The position numbers and the translations under genes are program-made. Below the pieces are notes generated by a model, which worked only from the letters and a program-made list of their open reading frames with translations, made no database searches and was not told the DNA's origin. DNA of 64,000 bases. Origin: Variovorax paradoxus. Its GTDB lineage: Bacteria; Pseudomonadota; Gammaproteobacteria; Burkholderiales; Burkholderiaceae_C. Shown piece after piece: positions 29,246 to 38,084 of the stretch. Within the stretch, counting starts at the first letter, position 1, and each line of letters begins with the position of its first letter. The stretch is from positions 62,001 to 126,000 of the forward strand of contig NZ_JAGGNV010000014.1 in assembly GCF_018614955.1 (NCBI RefSeq), in the 5' to 3' direction.

Positions 29246-30052
29246 ATGCAGGTGCGCGTGTTGGGTTGCTCGGGCGCCATCGCCAAGGACTGCCGCACGA
29301 CGTCATTCCTGGTCGACAGCGACCTGCTGGTCGACGCCGGCACCGGCGTCGGCGACCTGAGCCTGGACGAAATGGCCGCCATCGACGACGTGGTGCTCAC
29401 CCATTCGCACCTCGACCACATCGCCGCGCTGCCCCTGATGATCGACGCCGTGGCCAGCCGCCGCAGCAAGCCGCTGCGCGTGCATGCCCTGCGCGCCACC
29501 ATCGAGGCGCTGCGCGCCCATGTGTTCAACAACGTGATCTGGCCGGATTTCGCGAGCATTCCAAGTCGCGAGGCGCCGTTTGTGAGCTTTCATGACATTG
29601 TGGTGGGGCAGCAGTTCGAGCTCGGAACCCGGGCGCTCAAGAACGTCGAGGTGCTGCCGGCTGTGCATACTGTGCCGGCTTGCGGCTACGCCGTGCGCTG
29701 CGCGGGAGGTGGGCCGAACTGGGTGTTCAGTGGAGATACCGAGCGCAATCCGGCCTTTTGGCAGCGGGTGAACCAGCTCGATGTGGGCATTCTGGTCATC
29801 GAGACGGCGTTCAGCAATCGGGAGCAGGCTTTGGCGCAGCGCAGCTTGCATTTGTCGCCTGCGACTTTGGCTGACGAGCTGGCTAATATCGCGGCGGGTA
29901 AGAGCTACCCGATCTATATCACCCACACCAAGCCGGCCGAGACCGAAGAGATTATGAGCCAGATCGACATGCTGGCGGCTGGCTCGCGAGTGCAGGGGAC
30001 GAAGGGGTGGGACATCCGATGGCTGGAAGCGGCGGGGGTGCTGCAGGTCTGA
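29246..30052 (+). CDS. MBL-fold phosphodiesterase, class II cAMP phosphodiesterase-like
   Basis: A 268-residue metallo-hydrolase: HSHLDH (53-58), VHTVPACGYAV, SGDTERN and ITHTKPAE supply the zinc ligands in the order seen in cyclic-nucleotide phosphodiesterases and RNase Z-like proteins. Cyclic-nucleotide hydrolysis is a reasonable guess. ATG 29246 is preferred, with AGAAGG eight bases upstream; the frame is open back to 29198. It is preceded by a 193-base gap without other genes and lies just upstream of pilA, whose regulation by cAMP in other bacteria makes the neighbourhood suggestive. Confidence 0.82.
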   Translation: MQVRVLGCSGAIAKDCRTTSFLVDSDLLVDAGTGVGDLSLDEMAAIDDVVLTHSHLDHIAALPLMIDAVASRRSKPLRVHALRATIEALRAHVFNNVIWPDFASIPSREAPFVSFHDIVVGQQFELGTRALKNVEVLPAVHTVPACGYAVRCAGGGPNWVFSGDTERNPAFWQRVNQLDVGILVIETAFSNREQALAQRSLHLSPATLADELANIAAGKSYPIYITHTKPAETEEIMSQIDMLAAGSRVQGTKGWDIRWLEAAGVLQV

Positions 30053-30069
30053 CCACAGTGGTTGGCCGG

Positions 30070-30086
30070 CTGACAAAATTTGTCAG
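30070..30086. promoter_or_regulatory. 17-bp perfect palindrome upstream of pilA, candidate regulator site
   Basis: CTGACAAA-A-TTTGTCAG is a perfect dyad 97-113 bases upstream of the sigma-54 -24 element. Further TGTC/GTGTCAC motifs follow at about 30111-30118. PilR sites of P. aeruginosa contain TGTC repeats at a similar distance from pilA, so an activator site is a fair guess. Confidence 0.5.
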
Positions 30087-30182
30087 AGCCTGTGTGGCAT
30101 TCGCAACAAGTTGTGTCACACGTTGTATCTCGAACGTGAACAAATGCACACCAAGGTGCACGTCAGACGCAAGAAGGCGAGA

Positions 30183-30198
30183 TGGCACAGATGCTGCG
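30183..30198 (+). promoter_or_regulatory. sigma-54 (RpoN) -24/-12 promoter of pilA
   Basis: TGGCAC-N5-CTGCG has GG (-24) and GC (-12) separated by the required ten bases and matches the RpoN consensus TGGCAC-N5-TTGCA closely in the -24 part. Transcription would start near 30209, about 45 bases before the pilA ATG. Confidence 0.75.
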
Positions 30199-30254
30199 GA
30201 GGTTGAACGCACCGGGGGCCTTCCTCGGGCCCTTCAACCAACTGGAGTTTTTGA

Positions 30255-30701
30255 ATGAACCGTCGTTCCATCGCACGCAATGTGCAAAAGGGTTTCACCC
30301 TTATCGAACTGATGATCGTTGTGGCGATCATCGGTATCTTGGCTGCTGTGGCGCTGCCGGCGTATCAGGATTACACCACCCGCGCCAAGATCTCCGAAGT
30401 GCTCGTCATGGGCGCTCCGGCCAAGCTGGCAGTCGCTGAAACGACTTCCTCGCTCGGTACTCTTGCTTCGGTCACGGCGTCCAACACCGGCTATGAATTC
30501 CCTGGCGCCACGAAGTACGTCTCGAACGTGGCCATCACAGCTAGCTCGGGCCTCGTGACCATCACGTCGACTGTGCCCAACGCCACTGGTACCATTTTGC
30601 TGACTCCCGTCGAAGTCACTGCGGGTACGGGTCAATTGAAGTGGACGTGCTCCTCTGCTATTTCTGCCAAGTTCTTGCCTTCCGAATGCCGTCCCACCTG
30701 A
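30255..30701 (+). CDS. pilA: type IV major pilin PilA
   Basis: A 148-residue prepilin. A 13-residue positively charged leader ends in Gly before [31 protein letters not shown] (class III signal; Glu at mature position 5). The C-terminal pair of cysteines (CSS...SEC) should close the D-loop. It assembles into the pilus fibre after PilD processing. Single gene with its own RpoN promoter and a terminator 18 bases after its stop. Ser/Thr-rich surface stretches and the adjacent ligase genes raise the possibility of O-glycosylation (inference). Confidence 0.96.
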   Translation: MNRRSIARNVQKGFTLIELMIVVAIIGILAAVALPAYQDYTTRAKISEVLVMGAPAKLAVAETTSSLGTLASVTASNTGYEFPGATKYVSNVAITASSGLVTITSTVPNATGTILLTPVEVTAGTGQLKWTCSSAISAKFLPSECRPT

Positions 30702-30718
30702 TCGTGGACCGGTGATAG

Positions 30719-30743
30719 AAGCGGCCCTCGAGGCCGCTTTTTT
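30719..30743 (+). terminator. rho-independent terminator of pilA
   Basis: AGCGGCC/GGCCGCT stem with a five-base loop followed by six T. The next gene starts 18 bases after the T run. Confidence 0.9.
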
Positions 30744-30760
30744 GTTCGCGACCTTCTTTC

Positions 30761-32140
30761 ATGACGCATCGAAAATTCGCAGACGGCCTTCTGGCGTGGA
30801 TGATTCCCGCGTTCGCCGTCGTCGCATTTTCCGGCATCATCACTTTCTTCGGCATCGCGGATCCGTACGATTTCTATCGAAAAGCGCAGATCATCTGCCT
30901 GTCGATTCTCATCGTCTGCTCCGTCATTCGCCTGCCCGCGGTCATTCATAGAAGGCCGTGGTCCGGCCTCTGGATCTGGGCGATTTCACTGGCGTTTCTG
31001 GCGATTTGCCTGCATGGCACTCGGTGGTCGCCGTTCTCCATCGCCGACGCCACGCTGTATGGCATGCTGTTTCTAGGGGTGTTTTTTGGCGCGAGCCTTT
31101 TCGAAGGCGACCCGCAAAGGCAGGATCGAAGCGCGGTGATCCTGGCGCTGACCCCGTTGCTCAATATCTGGCTGATGGTGTTGAGCACCATCGATCTTTG
31201 CCTGAGCGGCACATGGAACGACTGGCAATTGGTGTTCTCGACGATCCGCGAATTCGACGATGCCTTGCTTCCGTGCCTGTTCCTGCTCTGGCACAGGCCC
31301 GGCGGATTGGCGCGCGCGCGGATGACGCCGTTGGTCTGGCTGCTGTCGACACTCTATCTGCTTGCACTCTGGCAAGACGGCGCCCGCTCGGTCCTGCTGT
31401 CCACGACGAGCGCGCTGCTGCTGGTGGCGCTTCTTCGAAAGGATTCAGCCCTGCTTCGTCTGCCGGTTTCGTCGCTCGCTGTCGCGGGGGCATTCTTCTA
31501 CGGCATGCGATGGCTCTTCGACTCGGACCATACGACCAAGACCGTATTTCGCCTGAGCACTTCCTCCCGAAGCGATTTGTGGGGCGGCCTCGTGGAATCC
31601 TGGGCCCGATCGCCGTGGGTCGGAATAGGCGGCGATCAATTCGGAAGGCACGACGGCCTCGTGATCGCGATGCACCCTCACAATATTGCGCTGCAATGGA
31701 TCGGGGAGTACGGATTCTTGGGGGTGGGCACCGTCGTTCTCATCGGATTGCTGCTCTACCGGTCGATTCGGGGGCATCGCTGGATTCCTCCGTTTTGCCT
31801 CGGCGGCCTCTTGGCTTGTGTCATGAACAGTCTGTTTTCAGGCGCGTTTGTCTATCCCTTGAGCCAGCTGCTGATCATGTGGATGGCTGGATGGGCGCTG
31901 GCGTGTTACCGGAAGCGCTCAATCGATACAGCCGCGGCGGCCGCCGCTCCGGCGGCGAAACTCAGGTCGCGCGCGCCGATCATGCTGGTGTCCGCGATGC
32001 TGCTGGCGGGCATGTGGGCTGTCCATGGCCGCGACCTGCTGTCGCGCCAATCGTCCAATGATTCAGGCAATGTGTCTCCGCCGCGCTTCTGGCAACGCGG
32101 AGCCGTCCTTCATCTCGACAAACCCGATGCGAGGCAGTAG
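30761..32140 (+). CDS. O-antigen ligase/polymerase-family membrane protein
   Basis: A 459-residue polytopic membrane protein with about ten or more hydrophobic segments. The C-terminal half carries the Wzy_C signature, with HPHNIALQWIGEYGFLG (His about 308) in the large periplasmic loop; the equivalent His is essential in WaaL and PglL. It should transfer lipid-linked glycan to lipid A core or to a protein, or polymerise it. It starts only 18 bases after the pilA terminator with no obvious ribosome site, so it may depend on read-through. Being next to pilA resembles the pilA-tfpO arrangement of P. aeruginosa. Confidence 0.82.
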   Translation: MTHRKFADGLLAWMIPAFAVVAFSGIITFFGIADPYDFYRKAQIICLSILIVCSVIRLPAVIHRRPWSGLWIWAISLAFLAICLHGTRWSPFSIADATLYGMLFLGVFFGASLFEGDPQRQDRSAVILALTPLLNIWLMVLSTIDLCLSGTWNDWQLVFSTIREFDDALLPCLFLLWHRPGGLARARMTPLVWLLSTLYLLALWQDGARSVLLSTTSALLLVALLRKDSALLRLPVSSLAVAGAFFYGMRWLFDSDHTTKTVFRLSTSSRSDLWGGLVESWARSPWVGIGGDQFGRHDGLVIAMHPHNIALQWIGEYGFLGVGTVVLIGLLLYRSIRGHRWIPPFCLGGLLACVMNSLFSGAFVYPLSQLLIMWMAGWALACYRKRSIDTAAAAAAPAAKLRSRAPIMLVSAMLLAGMWAVHGRDLLSRQSSNDSGNVSPPRFWQRGAVLHLDKPDARQ

Positions 32141-32169
32141 CTGCTTTTGACGACGGAACAAGCTGTCCC

Positions 32170-33921
32170 ATGTCGAATCCTTCCCAAGCTTTGGTGAGCA
32201 TCGCGGCGGCGGTGCCGAGGGCCCGCTCGACTCGCAATCCGTCGACAGGTGTGGGCTGGTCGCTATTGGCCTTCGGCTTCGCCCTGCCGTGGCTGATTCC
32301 CGTGCATTCCTATCCGTGGCCCACGCTCTACAGCGAGGTCGCCGCCGGTCTGGCTGTCCTGCCGCTGGCCCTGTGGGCGGTGACGCGGCGTGCGCGAATG
32401 GATTTCGACCTGCTCTCGCTGGGTTTCGCTGCTGCTGCGCTGATTCCCCTGCTGCAGGCCGCGGGTGGCATGTTTGCGTTTCCTGGCGAAGCGCCTCTGG
32501 TCAGCGTGTACCTTCTGGGTTGTGCCGTGTCGGTCGCGATCGCCAGGTCCTGCGAGGCACTAGCCCCGGGCCGCCTGCCGGACGCGCTGTTCGCCGGTTT
32601 CGTCATGGCCGCCTTGGTCTCCACGGCGCTCGCGCTGGCGCAATGGCTCCTGCTCGACTGGGGCCCCTTGATGGCCCCCATCTCGATAGGCACCCGCTCC
32701 ATGGCCAATGTGGGCCAGGCCAACGAGCTGAGCACGCTGCTGCTGTGGGGGCTCATCGGTTTGTGGTGGGCCCACGCCCGACAGCGCATCGGCGGCCGGG
32801 TTGCAGTGTTTGCCGCAGCTACCGTGCTGCTCGGGGTCGCGAGCACGCAGTCCCGCACGGGCTGGCTCGGCATTGCACTGTTGCTGGCCGTCGCGTGGGT
32901 CTCGCCGGCTCCTCTGGGGACCGCGAAGCACAGGTTGGTTTTCGTCGGGCTGGGACTCTGGTTCGCGGTGCTGGCGCTCGGCTGGAAATTGGCAACCGAC
33001 CTCATCGGTGCCGGTGGGGCCGACGGTCTTGGTTCGCGGCTGAGCTCGGGGCTTCGACCGGAGATCTGGTCCATGATGGTCGATGGCATACAGCATCGGC
33101 CATGGCTTGGCTACGGCTGGAACCAGGGCCGATTGGTCCAGGTCGACGAGCTGCCCCAGTACGCCGACCTGAAAATGGGCATCCAGCACGCCCATAACCT
33201 CGTGCTCGACTTGATGGTGTGGAACGGGGCGCCCCTGGGCCTGGCCATCGCTGCACTGCTGGGCCTCTGGTTCTGGTGGCAGGTGCGGCGTGCCGCCAGC
33301 GCCGAGCAGATCCTGATCCTACTGGGCCTCGGCACATTCACGCTGCACGGCTTGCTCGAGTTGCCGCATTGCAAGGCGTTCTTCCTGGTTCCGGTCGCGC
33401 TGATGATGGGCATCCTGAACGCGCGCTCGGCGCTCGTTGCGCCCGCCCGGCTGCCACGCGCTGTGTCGGCGGCCCTCGTGGTTGCGCTGGGCAGCGTCCT
33501 GCTGCTCATGTGGAAGGACTACCGCGCCATTGAGTTGGACGTGCAATCCCAGCGCTTGCGAGCCGCCCGCATCGGTGTTCGGGCGCCCCCTCCGGCGCCC
33601 GAGATTCATATCCTGAACGGATTGCAGGCCGCGCTTGTCAACCTGCGCATCGAGCCGCGCGAAGGCATGCCGGCGAGCGAGATCGAGCGCTTGCGCTTGA
33701 CGGCCAGGCGCTATCCCGTAGAGAACGCGCTCTTGCGATATGCCAAGGCCGCCGCGCTCAACGGGCGGCCGCTGGCCGCACACGAAGCGCTGCGACAATC
33801 GTGCCTGCTCTTCTCGCGTGCCTACTGCGACAAGCTTCGAGTCGCCTGGGGCGAATTCGCGAGCGAACATCCGGGTGCCGAGCCGGTGTCCTTTCCCCGT
33901 CTCGATCTGAAGGTCCAATGA
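32170..33921 (+). CDS. PglL-type O-oligosaccharyltransferase / O-antigen ligase-family protein
   Basis: A 583-residue membrane protein with about twelve hydrophobic segments and a C-terminal soluble part (about 455-583). PglL-like features are NVGQANELSTLLLW, ASTQSRTGWLG and the periplasmic loop HAHNLVLDLMVWNG with the candidate catalytic His. The length and C-terminal extension fit protein O-glycosylation ligases better than WaaL. It is 29 bases downstream of the 459-residue ligase and 10 bases before the PglF-like gene. Substrate may be pilin; not proven. Confidence 0.83.
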   Translation: MSNPSQALVSIAAAVPRARSTRNPSTGVGWSLLAFGFALPWLIPVHSYPWPTLYSEVAAGLAVLPLALWAVTRRARMDFDLLSLGFAAAALIPLLQAAGGMFAFPGEAPLVSVYLLGCAVSVAIARSCEALAPGRLPDALFAGFVMAALVSTALALAQWLLLDWGPLMAPISIGTRSMANVGQANELSTLLLWGLIGLWWAHARQRIGGRVAVFAAATVLLGVASTQSRTGWLGIALLLAVAWVSPAPLGTAKHRLVFVGLGLWFAVLALGWKLATDLIGAGGADGLGSRLSSGLRPEIWSMMVDGIQHRPWLGYGWNQGRLVQVDELPQYADLKMGIQHAHNLVLDLMVWNGAPLGLAIAALLGLWFWWQVRRAASAEQILILLGLGTFTLHGLLELPHCKAFFLVPVALMMGILNARSALVAPARLPRAVSAALVVALGSVLLLMWKDYRAIELDVQSQRLRAARIGVRAPPPAPEIHILNGLQAALVNLRIEPREGMPASEIERLRLTARRYPVENALLRYAKAAALNGRPLAAHEALRQSCLLFSRAYCDKLRVAWGEFASEHPGAEPVSFPRLDLKVQ

Positions 33922-33931
33922 CCGCAAAGCG

Positions 33932-35917
33932 ATGCAAGACACGATCCTGAGCTGGTCTCGCTCCCGAAAGCGCATGGTGGTCATGGCGCTCGACGCCGTG
34001 CTCGCGCTGGTGTCGATGTGGCTCGCGTTCACGTTGCGGCTCGACACGCTGCACTGGCCCGTGGGCGCCGAACGGGTCGCCTACGCGGTGGCGCCCGCGC
34101 TGGCCATTCCGATCTTCTTTCGGCTGGGCCTGTACAAGGCGATCTTCCGTTACACGGGCGTGGCATCGATCCTGGCGACGGGCCGTGCTGTCGCGCTGTA
34201 CGGCTTTGTGCTGTGCCCGCTCGTTTGGCTGCTTTTCCATTGGGAGGGCATCCCTCGCAGCCTCATCGTGCTGCAGCCGCTCCTCTTCCTGATCCTCGTC
34301 GCATCGAGCCGTGCGCTGGGCTGGCAATGGATTGCCAGCCGCACCCGTGCCCGCGGCACGCCCTTGCTGATCTATGGCGCCGGCATCGCGGGGGCGCAGA
34401 CCGCGGCCGCGCTCTCGGGAACACACGACTACTCGCTGGTCGGTTTCGTCGATGACGATCCTCAGAAGGTCGGGCGCACGATCAATGGGGTCAAGGTCTA
34501 CGCCTACGCCGAAACCGCGGGTGTCGTGGCCCGGCATGCGATCACGGATATTCTTCTCGCGGTGCCGAGCGTGAGCCGTCAAAGACGCAACCAAATCATT
34601 GGACAACTGCAGTCCTTGCCCGTTCGCATTCGCTCGCTGCCTGGCTTGGCCGACCTGGCGAGTGGGCGTGTCACCGTTGAGGACTTCAGGGACCTCGACA
34701 TCGAGGACTTGCTGGGGCGCGAGCCGGTCGCGGCCCAGCCGGATTTACTGGCCCAGAGTCTCGCGCGGCGGGTTGTTCTGGTGACCGGCGCTGGCGGCAG
34801 CATTGGCAGTGAACTCTGTCGCCAGATTGCGCTTCAGAAGCCGAGCGAACTGCTGCTGGTCGAACACAGCGAATTCGCGCTCTACCGCATCCATCAAGAG
34901 CTGGCCTCGCTGGTCACGCGCAGCGGAACAGACGTGCGGCTGGTGCCGCTCCTGGCGAACGTCTGCAATTTCGAGCGCATGTCCGCGATCTTCCGCACGC
35001 ACAGACCTGCCGTCGTGTATCACGCCGCGGCTTACAAGCACGTACCCATGGTGGAGTCCAACGCTGGCGAAGGTATCGTCAACAACGTACTCGGCACCCT
35101 GAACATGGCGCACGTCGCCATCGATGCGAATGTCGATCGCTTCGTCCTGATCTCCACGGACAAGGCTGTTCGACCGACAAACATCATGGGTGCCAGCAAG
35201 CGGGTAGCCGAAATGGTCTTGCAGTCCCTGGCTGCCAGCGATGTACATCCTTTCGACGACAGCGGCGACATTCCGGTCGAGACCAAGCGCCGTCATACCT
35301 GCTTTTCGATGGTGCGCTTTGGCAATGTGCTTGGCTCAAGTGGCAGCGTGGTGCCGCTGTTTCGCTCCCAGATTGCCGAGGGAGGTCCGATCACCGTCAC
35401 CCATCCCGAAGTTGTGCGTTACTTCATGACGATTCCCGAGGCAGTCCAACTGGTCTTGCATGCAGGCGCTATGGCTGAGGGGGGAGATCTTTTTGTGCTC
35501 GACATGGGCAAGCCGATCAAAATCCTCGACCTGGCCAAACGGATGATTGCTTTGTCAGGGCTGACCGTGCGCGATGAAGTACGCCCGAAAGGCGACATAC
35601 ATATCGACTTTACGGGGCTGCGGCCTGGTGAGAAGTTGTTTGAAGAATTGCTCATTGGGGAGAACCCGCTGCCCACCGAGCACCCACGCATCATTCGCGC
35701 GCGTGAAGACTTCATGGCTTGGCCCTTCCTCAAAGATCATCTGCAAACCTTGCTAAACACCGCCCGCAGTGACGATGTCGAAGCAATGACAAGGGTGCTG
35801 CAACTGCTCGTGCCTCACTACATGCCGGAAGGCTCCAAGAAACTTAGCTCGTTCTCTTCCGTGGCAATAGCTCCTGAAGGTGAAGAGATCGTCGAAAATT
35901 TGCGGTCGTGCGCATAA
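33932..35917 (+). CDS. membrane UDP-sugar 4,6-dehydratase, WbpM/PglF/CapD family
   Basis: A 661-residue protein. Four N-terminal membrane helices (about 12-125) are followed by a CoA-binding-like Rossmann domain (YGAGIAGAQ, about 143-290) and an SDR catalytic domain. That domain has TGAGGSIGSEL, STDKAVRPTN and the Met...Lys (MGASK) site that replaces Tyr-Lys in this group. It converts UDP-GlcNAc to the 4-keto-6-deoxy sugar, the first step to QuiNAc, FucNAc or diNAcBac. Together with the DegT aminotransferase and the PglC-like transferase at 47-49 kb it would supply the reducing-end sugar of the glycan. Confidence 0.92.
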   Translation: MQDTILSWSRSRKRMVVMALDAVLALVSMWLAFTLRLDTLHWPVGAERVAYAVAPALAIPIFFRLGLYKAIFRYTGVASILATGRAVALYGFVLCPLVWLLFHWEGIPRSLIVLQPLLFLILVASSRALGWQWIASRTRARGTPLLIYGAGIAGAQTAAALSGTHDYSLVGFVDDDPQKVGRTINGVKVYAYAETAGVVARHAITDILLAVPSVSRQRRNQIIGQLQSLPVRIRSLPGLADLASGRVTVEDFRDLDIEDLLGREPVAAQPDLLAQSLARRVVLVTGAGGSIGSELCRQIALQKPSELLLVEHSEFALYRIHQELASLVTRSGTDVRLVPLLANVCNFERMSAIFRTHRPAVVYHAAAYKHVPMVESNAGEGIVNNVLGTLNMAHVAIDANVDRFVLISTDKAVRPTNIMGASKRVAEMVLQSLAASDVHPFDDSGDIPVETKRRHTCFSMVRFGNVLGSSGSVVPLFRSQIAEGGPITVTHPEVVRYFMTIPEAVQLVLHAGAMAEGGDLFVLDMGKPIKILDLAKRMIALSGLTVRDEVRPKGDIHIDFTGLRPGEKLFEELLIGENPLPTEHPRIIRAREDFMAWPFLKDHLQTLLNTARSDDVEAMTRVLQLLVPHYMPEGSKKLSSFSSVAIAPEGEEIVENLRSCA

Positions 35918-35931
35918 GGTAAAGGCAAGCA

Positions 35932-36930
35932 ATGCTCTCTGAAAAGTCGATCCTCATTACTGGCGGAACGGGCTCATTCGGACACACCTTCGTCTCAATG
36001 ACCCTGGCGAAGTACAACCCTAGAAAGGTCATCGTCTACTCGCGCGACGAGATGAAGCAATGGGAGATGGCAAAGAAATACGAGGGCGATCCTCGAGTTC
36101 GCTTTTTTATCGGCGATGTGCGTGACCGCGAGCGGCTCCACCGTGCATTGGATGGCGTCGACTATGTGGTGCATGCGGCCGCGACAAAAATTGTTCCCAC
36201 TGCGGAATACAACCCCTTCGAATGCGTAAAGACGAATATCAACGGCGCGATGAATGTGATCGATGCCTGCATAGACAAAGGCGTCAAACGCGCCGTGGCC
36301 TTGTCTACCGACAAAGCCAGCAGTCCAATCAATCTGTATGGCGCAACGAAACTGGCCTCTGACAAACTGTTTGTGGCGGGAAACTCGTATGCAGGTGGTC
36401 ACGATACCCGCTTTGCCGTTGTTCGCTACGGGAATGTCATGGGCTCGCGGGGGTCTGTTATCCCGTTTTTTATGTCTATCAAAGATAAAGGGGTTTTGCC
36501 CATCACAGATAAGCGGATGACCCGCTTCATGATTTCCTTGGAGCAGGGCGTAGAGCTTGTGTGGCATGCCTTCGCTGACATGCAGGGCGGGGAGATCTAT
36601 GTGAAGAAGATCCCATCCATGGCCATCACCGATGTTGCTCGAGCAGTCGCGCCGGGCGCGGAGCTCGAGATGATCGGCATCCGTCCTGGCGAAAAGCTGC
36701 ACGAACAGATGATCAGCGCAGAGGATGCTTTCTACACTTACGAGTATCCGGAGCACTTCAAGATTCTTCCTGCCATTCACAAATGGAGCGTGGATCCAGC
36801 CCGCATCAAGGATGGCATCAAGGTGCCTGAGGGTTTCGTCTACTCGAGCGACAACAACCCAGAATGGATGACTGTTGACATGCTGCGATCCTGGATTCAA
36901 ACCAACCAGCACAAGATCGGGAAGATCTGA
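35932..36930 (+). CDS. pseB: UDP-N-acetylglucosamine 4,6-dehydratase (inverting) PseB
   Basis: A 332-residue SDR enzyme: ILITGGTGSFG, STDKASSPINLYGATK with Tyr136/Lys140, and IRPGEKLHEQM. It dehydrates and C5-epimerises UDP-GlcNAc, the first committed step to pseudaminic acid. Its codon use is visibly less GC-rich than the flanking genes (for example repeated AAA, ATT and GAT codons), a hint of transfer. Its stop shares a base with the start of pseC (TGATG). Confidence 0.95.
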   Translation: MLSEKSILITGGTGSFGHTFVSMTLAKYNPRKVIVYSRDEMKQWEMAKKYEGDPRVRFFIGDVRDRERLHRALDGVDYVVHAAATKIVPTAEYNPFECVKTNINGAMNVIDACIDKGVKRAVALSTDKASSPINLYGATKLASDKLFVAGNSYAGGHDTRFAVVRYGNVMGSRGSVIPFFMSIKDKGVLPITDKRMTRFMISLEQGVELVWHAFADMQGGEIYVKKIPSMAITDVARAVAPGAELEMIGIRPGEKLHEQMISAEDAFYTYEYPEHFKILPAIHKWSVDPARIKDGIKVPEGFVYSSDNNPEWMTVDMLRSWIQTNQHKIGKI

Positions 36931-38084
36931 TGTCGCACATCCCGTACGGCCGCCAAGACGTGATCGCTGACGACGTCGAGGCGGTCACGTCGGTGCTGCA
37001 GTCGGATTGGTTGACGCAGGGCCCGATCGTGCCGCGCTTCGAGCGTGCAATGGCGGACGCATGTGGCGCCAGCCACGCGGTAGCGGTAAACAGCGCAACC
37101 TCGGCGCTACACATCGCTTGCCTGGCCCTCGGACTGGGTCCGGGCGACTGGCTGTGGACCAGTCCGATCACCTTCCTGGCGTCCGCCAACTGCGCTCTCT
37201 ATTGCGGAGCGCGGGTCGATTTCGTCGACATCGATCCGCGTACCTACAACCTGTCCCCCGATGCACTCGCGCGCAAACTGGAGCAGGCCCGGACCGAGAA
37301 CCGCCTGCCCAAGATCGTCGTGCCCGTGCATCTCGCCGGGCAGAGTTGCGACATGGCCGCGATTTACGCGCTGAGCCGCGAATACGGCTTCAGCATCATC
37401 GAAGATGCTTCGCACGCCGTAGGCGGCCGTTACCAGAATCTGCCGGTCGGCGATTGCCGCTTTAGCGATATCGCGGTGTTCAGCTTCCATCCGGTGAAGA
37501 TCATCACCAGCGCCGAGGGCGGAATGGCCCTGACGAACGATGCGCAGCTCGCAGAACGCATGGCGCTGTTTCGAAGCCATGGCATGACGCGCGAACCGGC
37601 GCAGATGAGCCGCGAGCCGGATGGCCCCTGGTACTACGAGCAGATCGAACTGGGCTTTAACTACCGTATGTCCGAATTGCAGGCTGCACTCGGGCTCAGT
37701 CAAACGACGCGGCTGCACGATTACGTGAGGCGGCGCCACGAGTTGGCGCGGCGCTACGACGAGCGGCTTGCCAGTCTCCCGCTGACCACGCCGCGGCAGC
37801 ATCCAGATTGCTACTCGGGGCTGCACCTGTACGTGGTGCGTGTCGACGCGACTCGCCGTCGGGCTGTGTTCGACGCGCTGCGCGCGCAGGACATCGGCGT
37901 CAACGTTCACTACATTCCCTTGCACACGCAGCCGTACTACCGGCGGCTCGGGAACGCGAGTGGTACCTTTCCTGAGGCCGAGAGTTACTACGCCGAGGCG
38001 ATCAGCCTGCCGATGTACGCGACCCTCACGGAGGGCCAACAGAATCGTGTGATCGATGTCTTGGGCAGGGCCTTGCTGGCGTGA
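36930..38084 (+). CDS. pseC: UDP-4-amino-4,6-dideoxy-N-acetyl-beta-L-altrosamine transaminase PseC
   Basis: A 384-residue DegT/DnrJ/EryC1 aminotransferase. PLP Lys190 is in FSFHPVKIITSAEGG, with IEDASHAVGG upstream. It begins IPYGRQDV like Helicobacter and Campylobacter PseC. It aminates the product of PseB at C4 using glutamate. It is translationally coupled on both sides: one-base overlap with pseB and GTGA overlap with pseF. Confidence 0.95.
   Translation: MSHIPYGRQDVIADDVEAVTSVLQSDWLTQGPIVPRFERAMADACGASHAVAVNSATSALHIACLALGLGPGDWLWTSPITFLASANCALYCGARVDFVDIDPRTYNLSPDALARKLEQARTENRLPKIVVPVHLAGQSCDMAAIYALSREYGFSIIEDASHAVGGRYQNLPVGDCRFSDIAVFSFHPVKIITSAEGGMALTNDAQLAERMALFRSHGMTREPAQMSREPDGPWYYEQIELGFNYRMSELQAALGLSQTTRLHDYVRRRHELARRYDERLASLPLTTPRQHPDCYSGLHLYVVRVDATRRRAVFDALRAQDIGVNVHYIPLHTQPYYRRLGNASGTFPEAESYYAEAISLPMYATLTEGQQNRVIDVLGRALLA

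Noticed and set aside
28376-30254. CRISPR-like or tandem repeats near pilA
   Set aside because: Only isolated palindromes are present; there is no regular repeat-spacer pattern here or elsewhere in the window.
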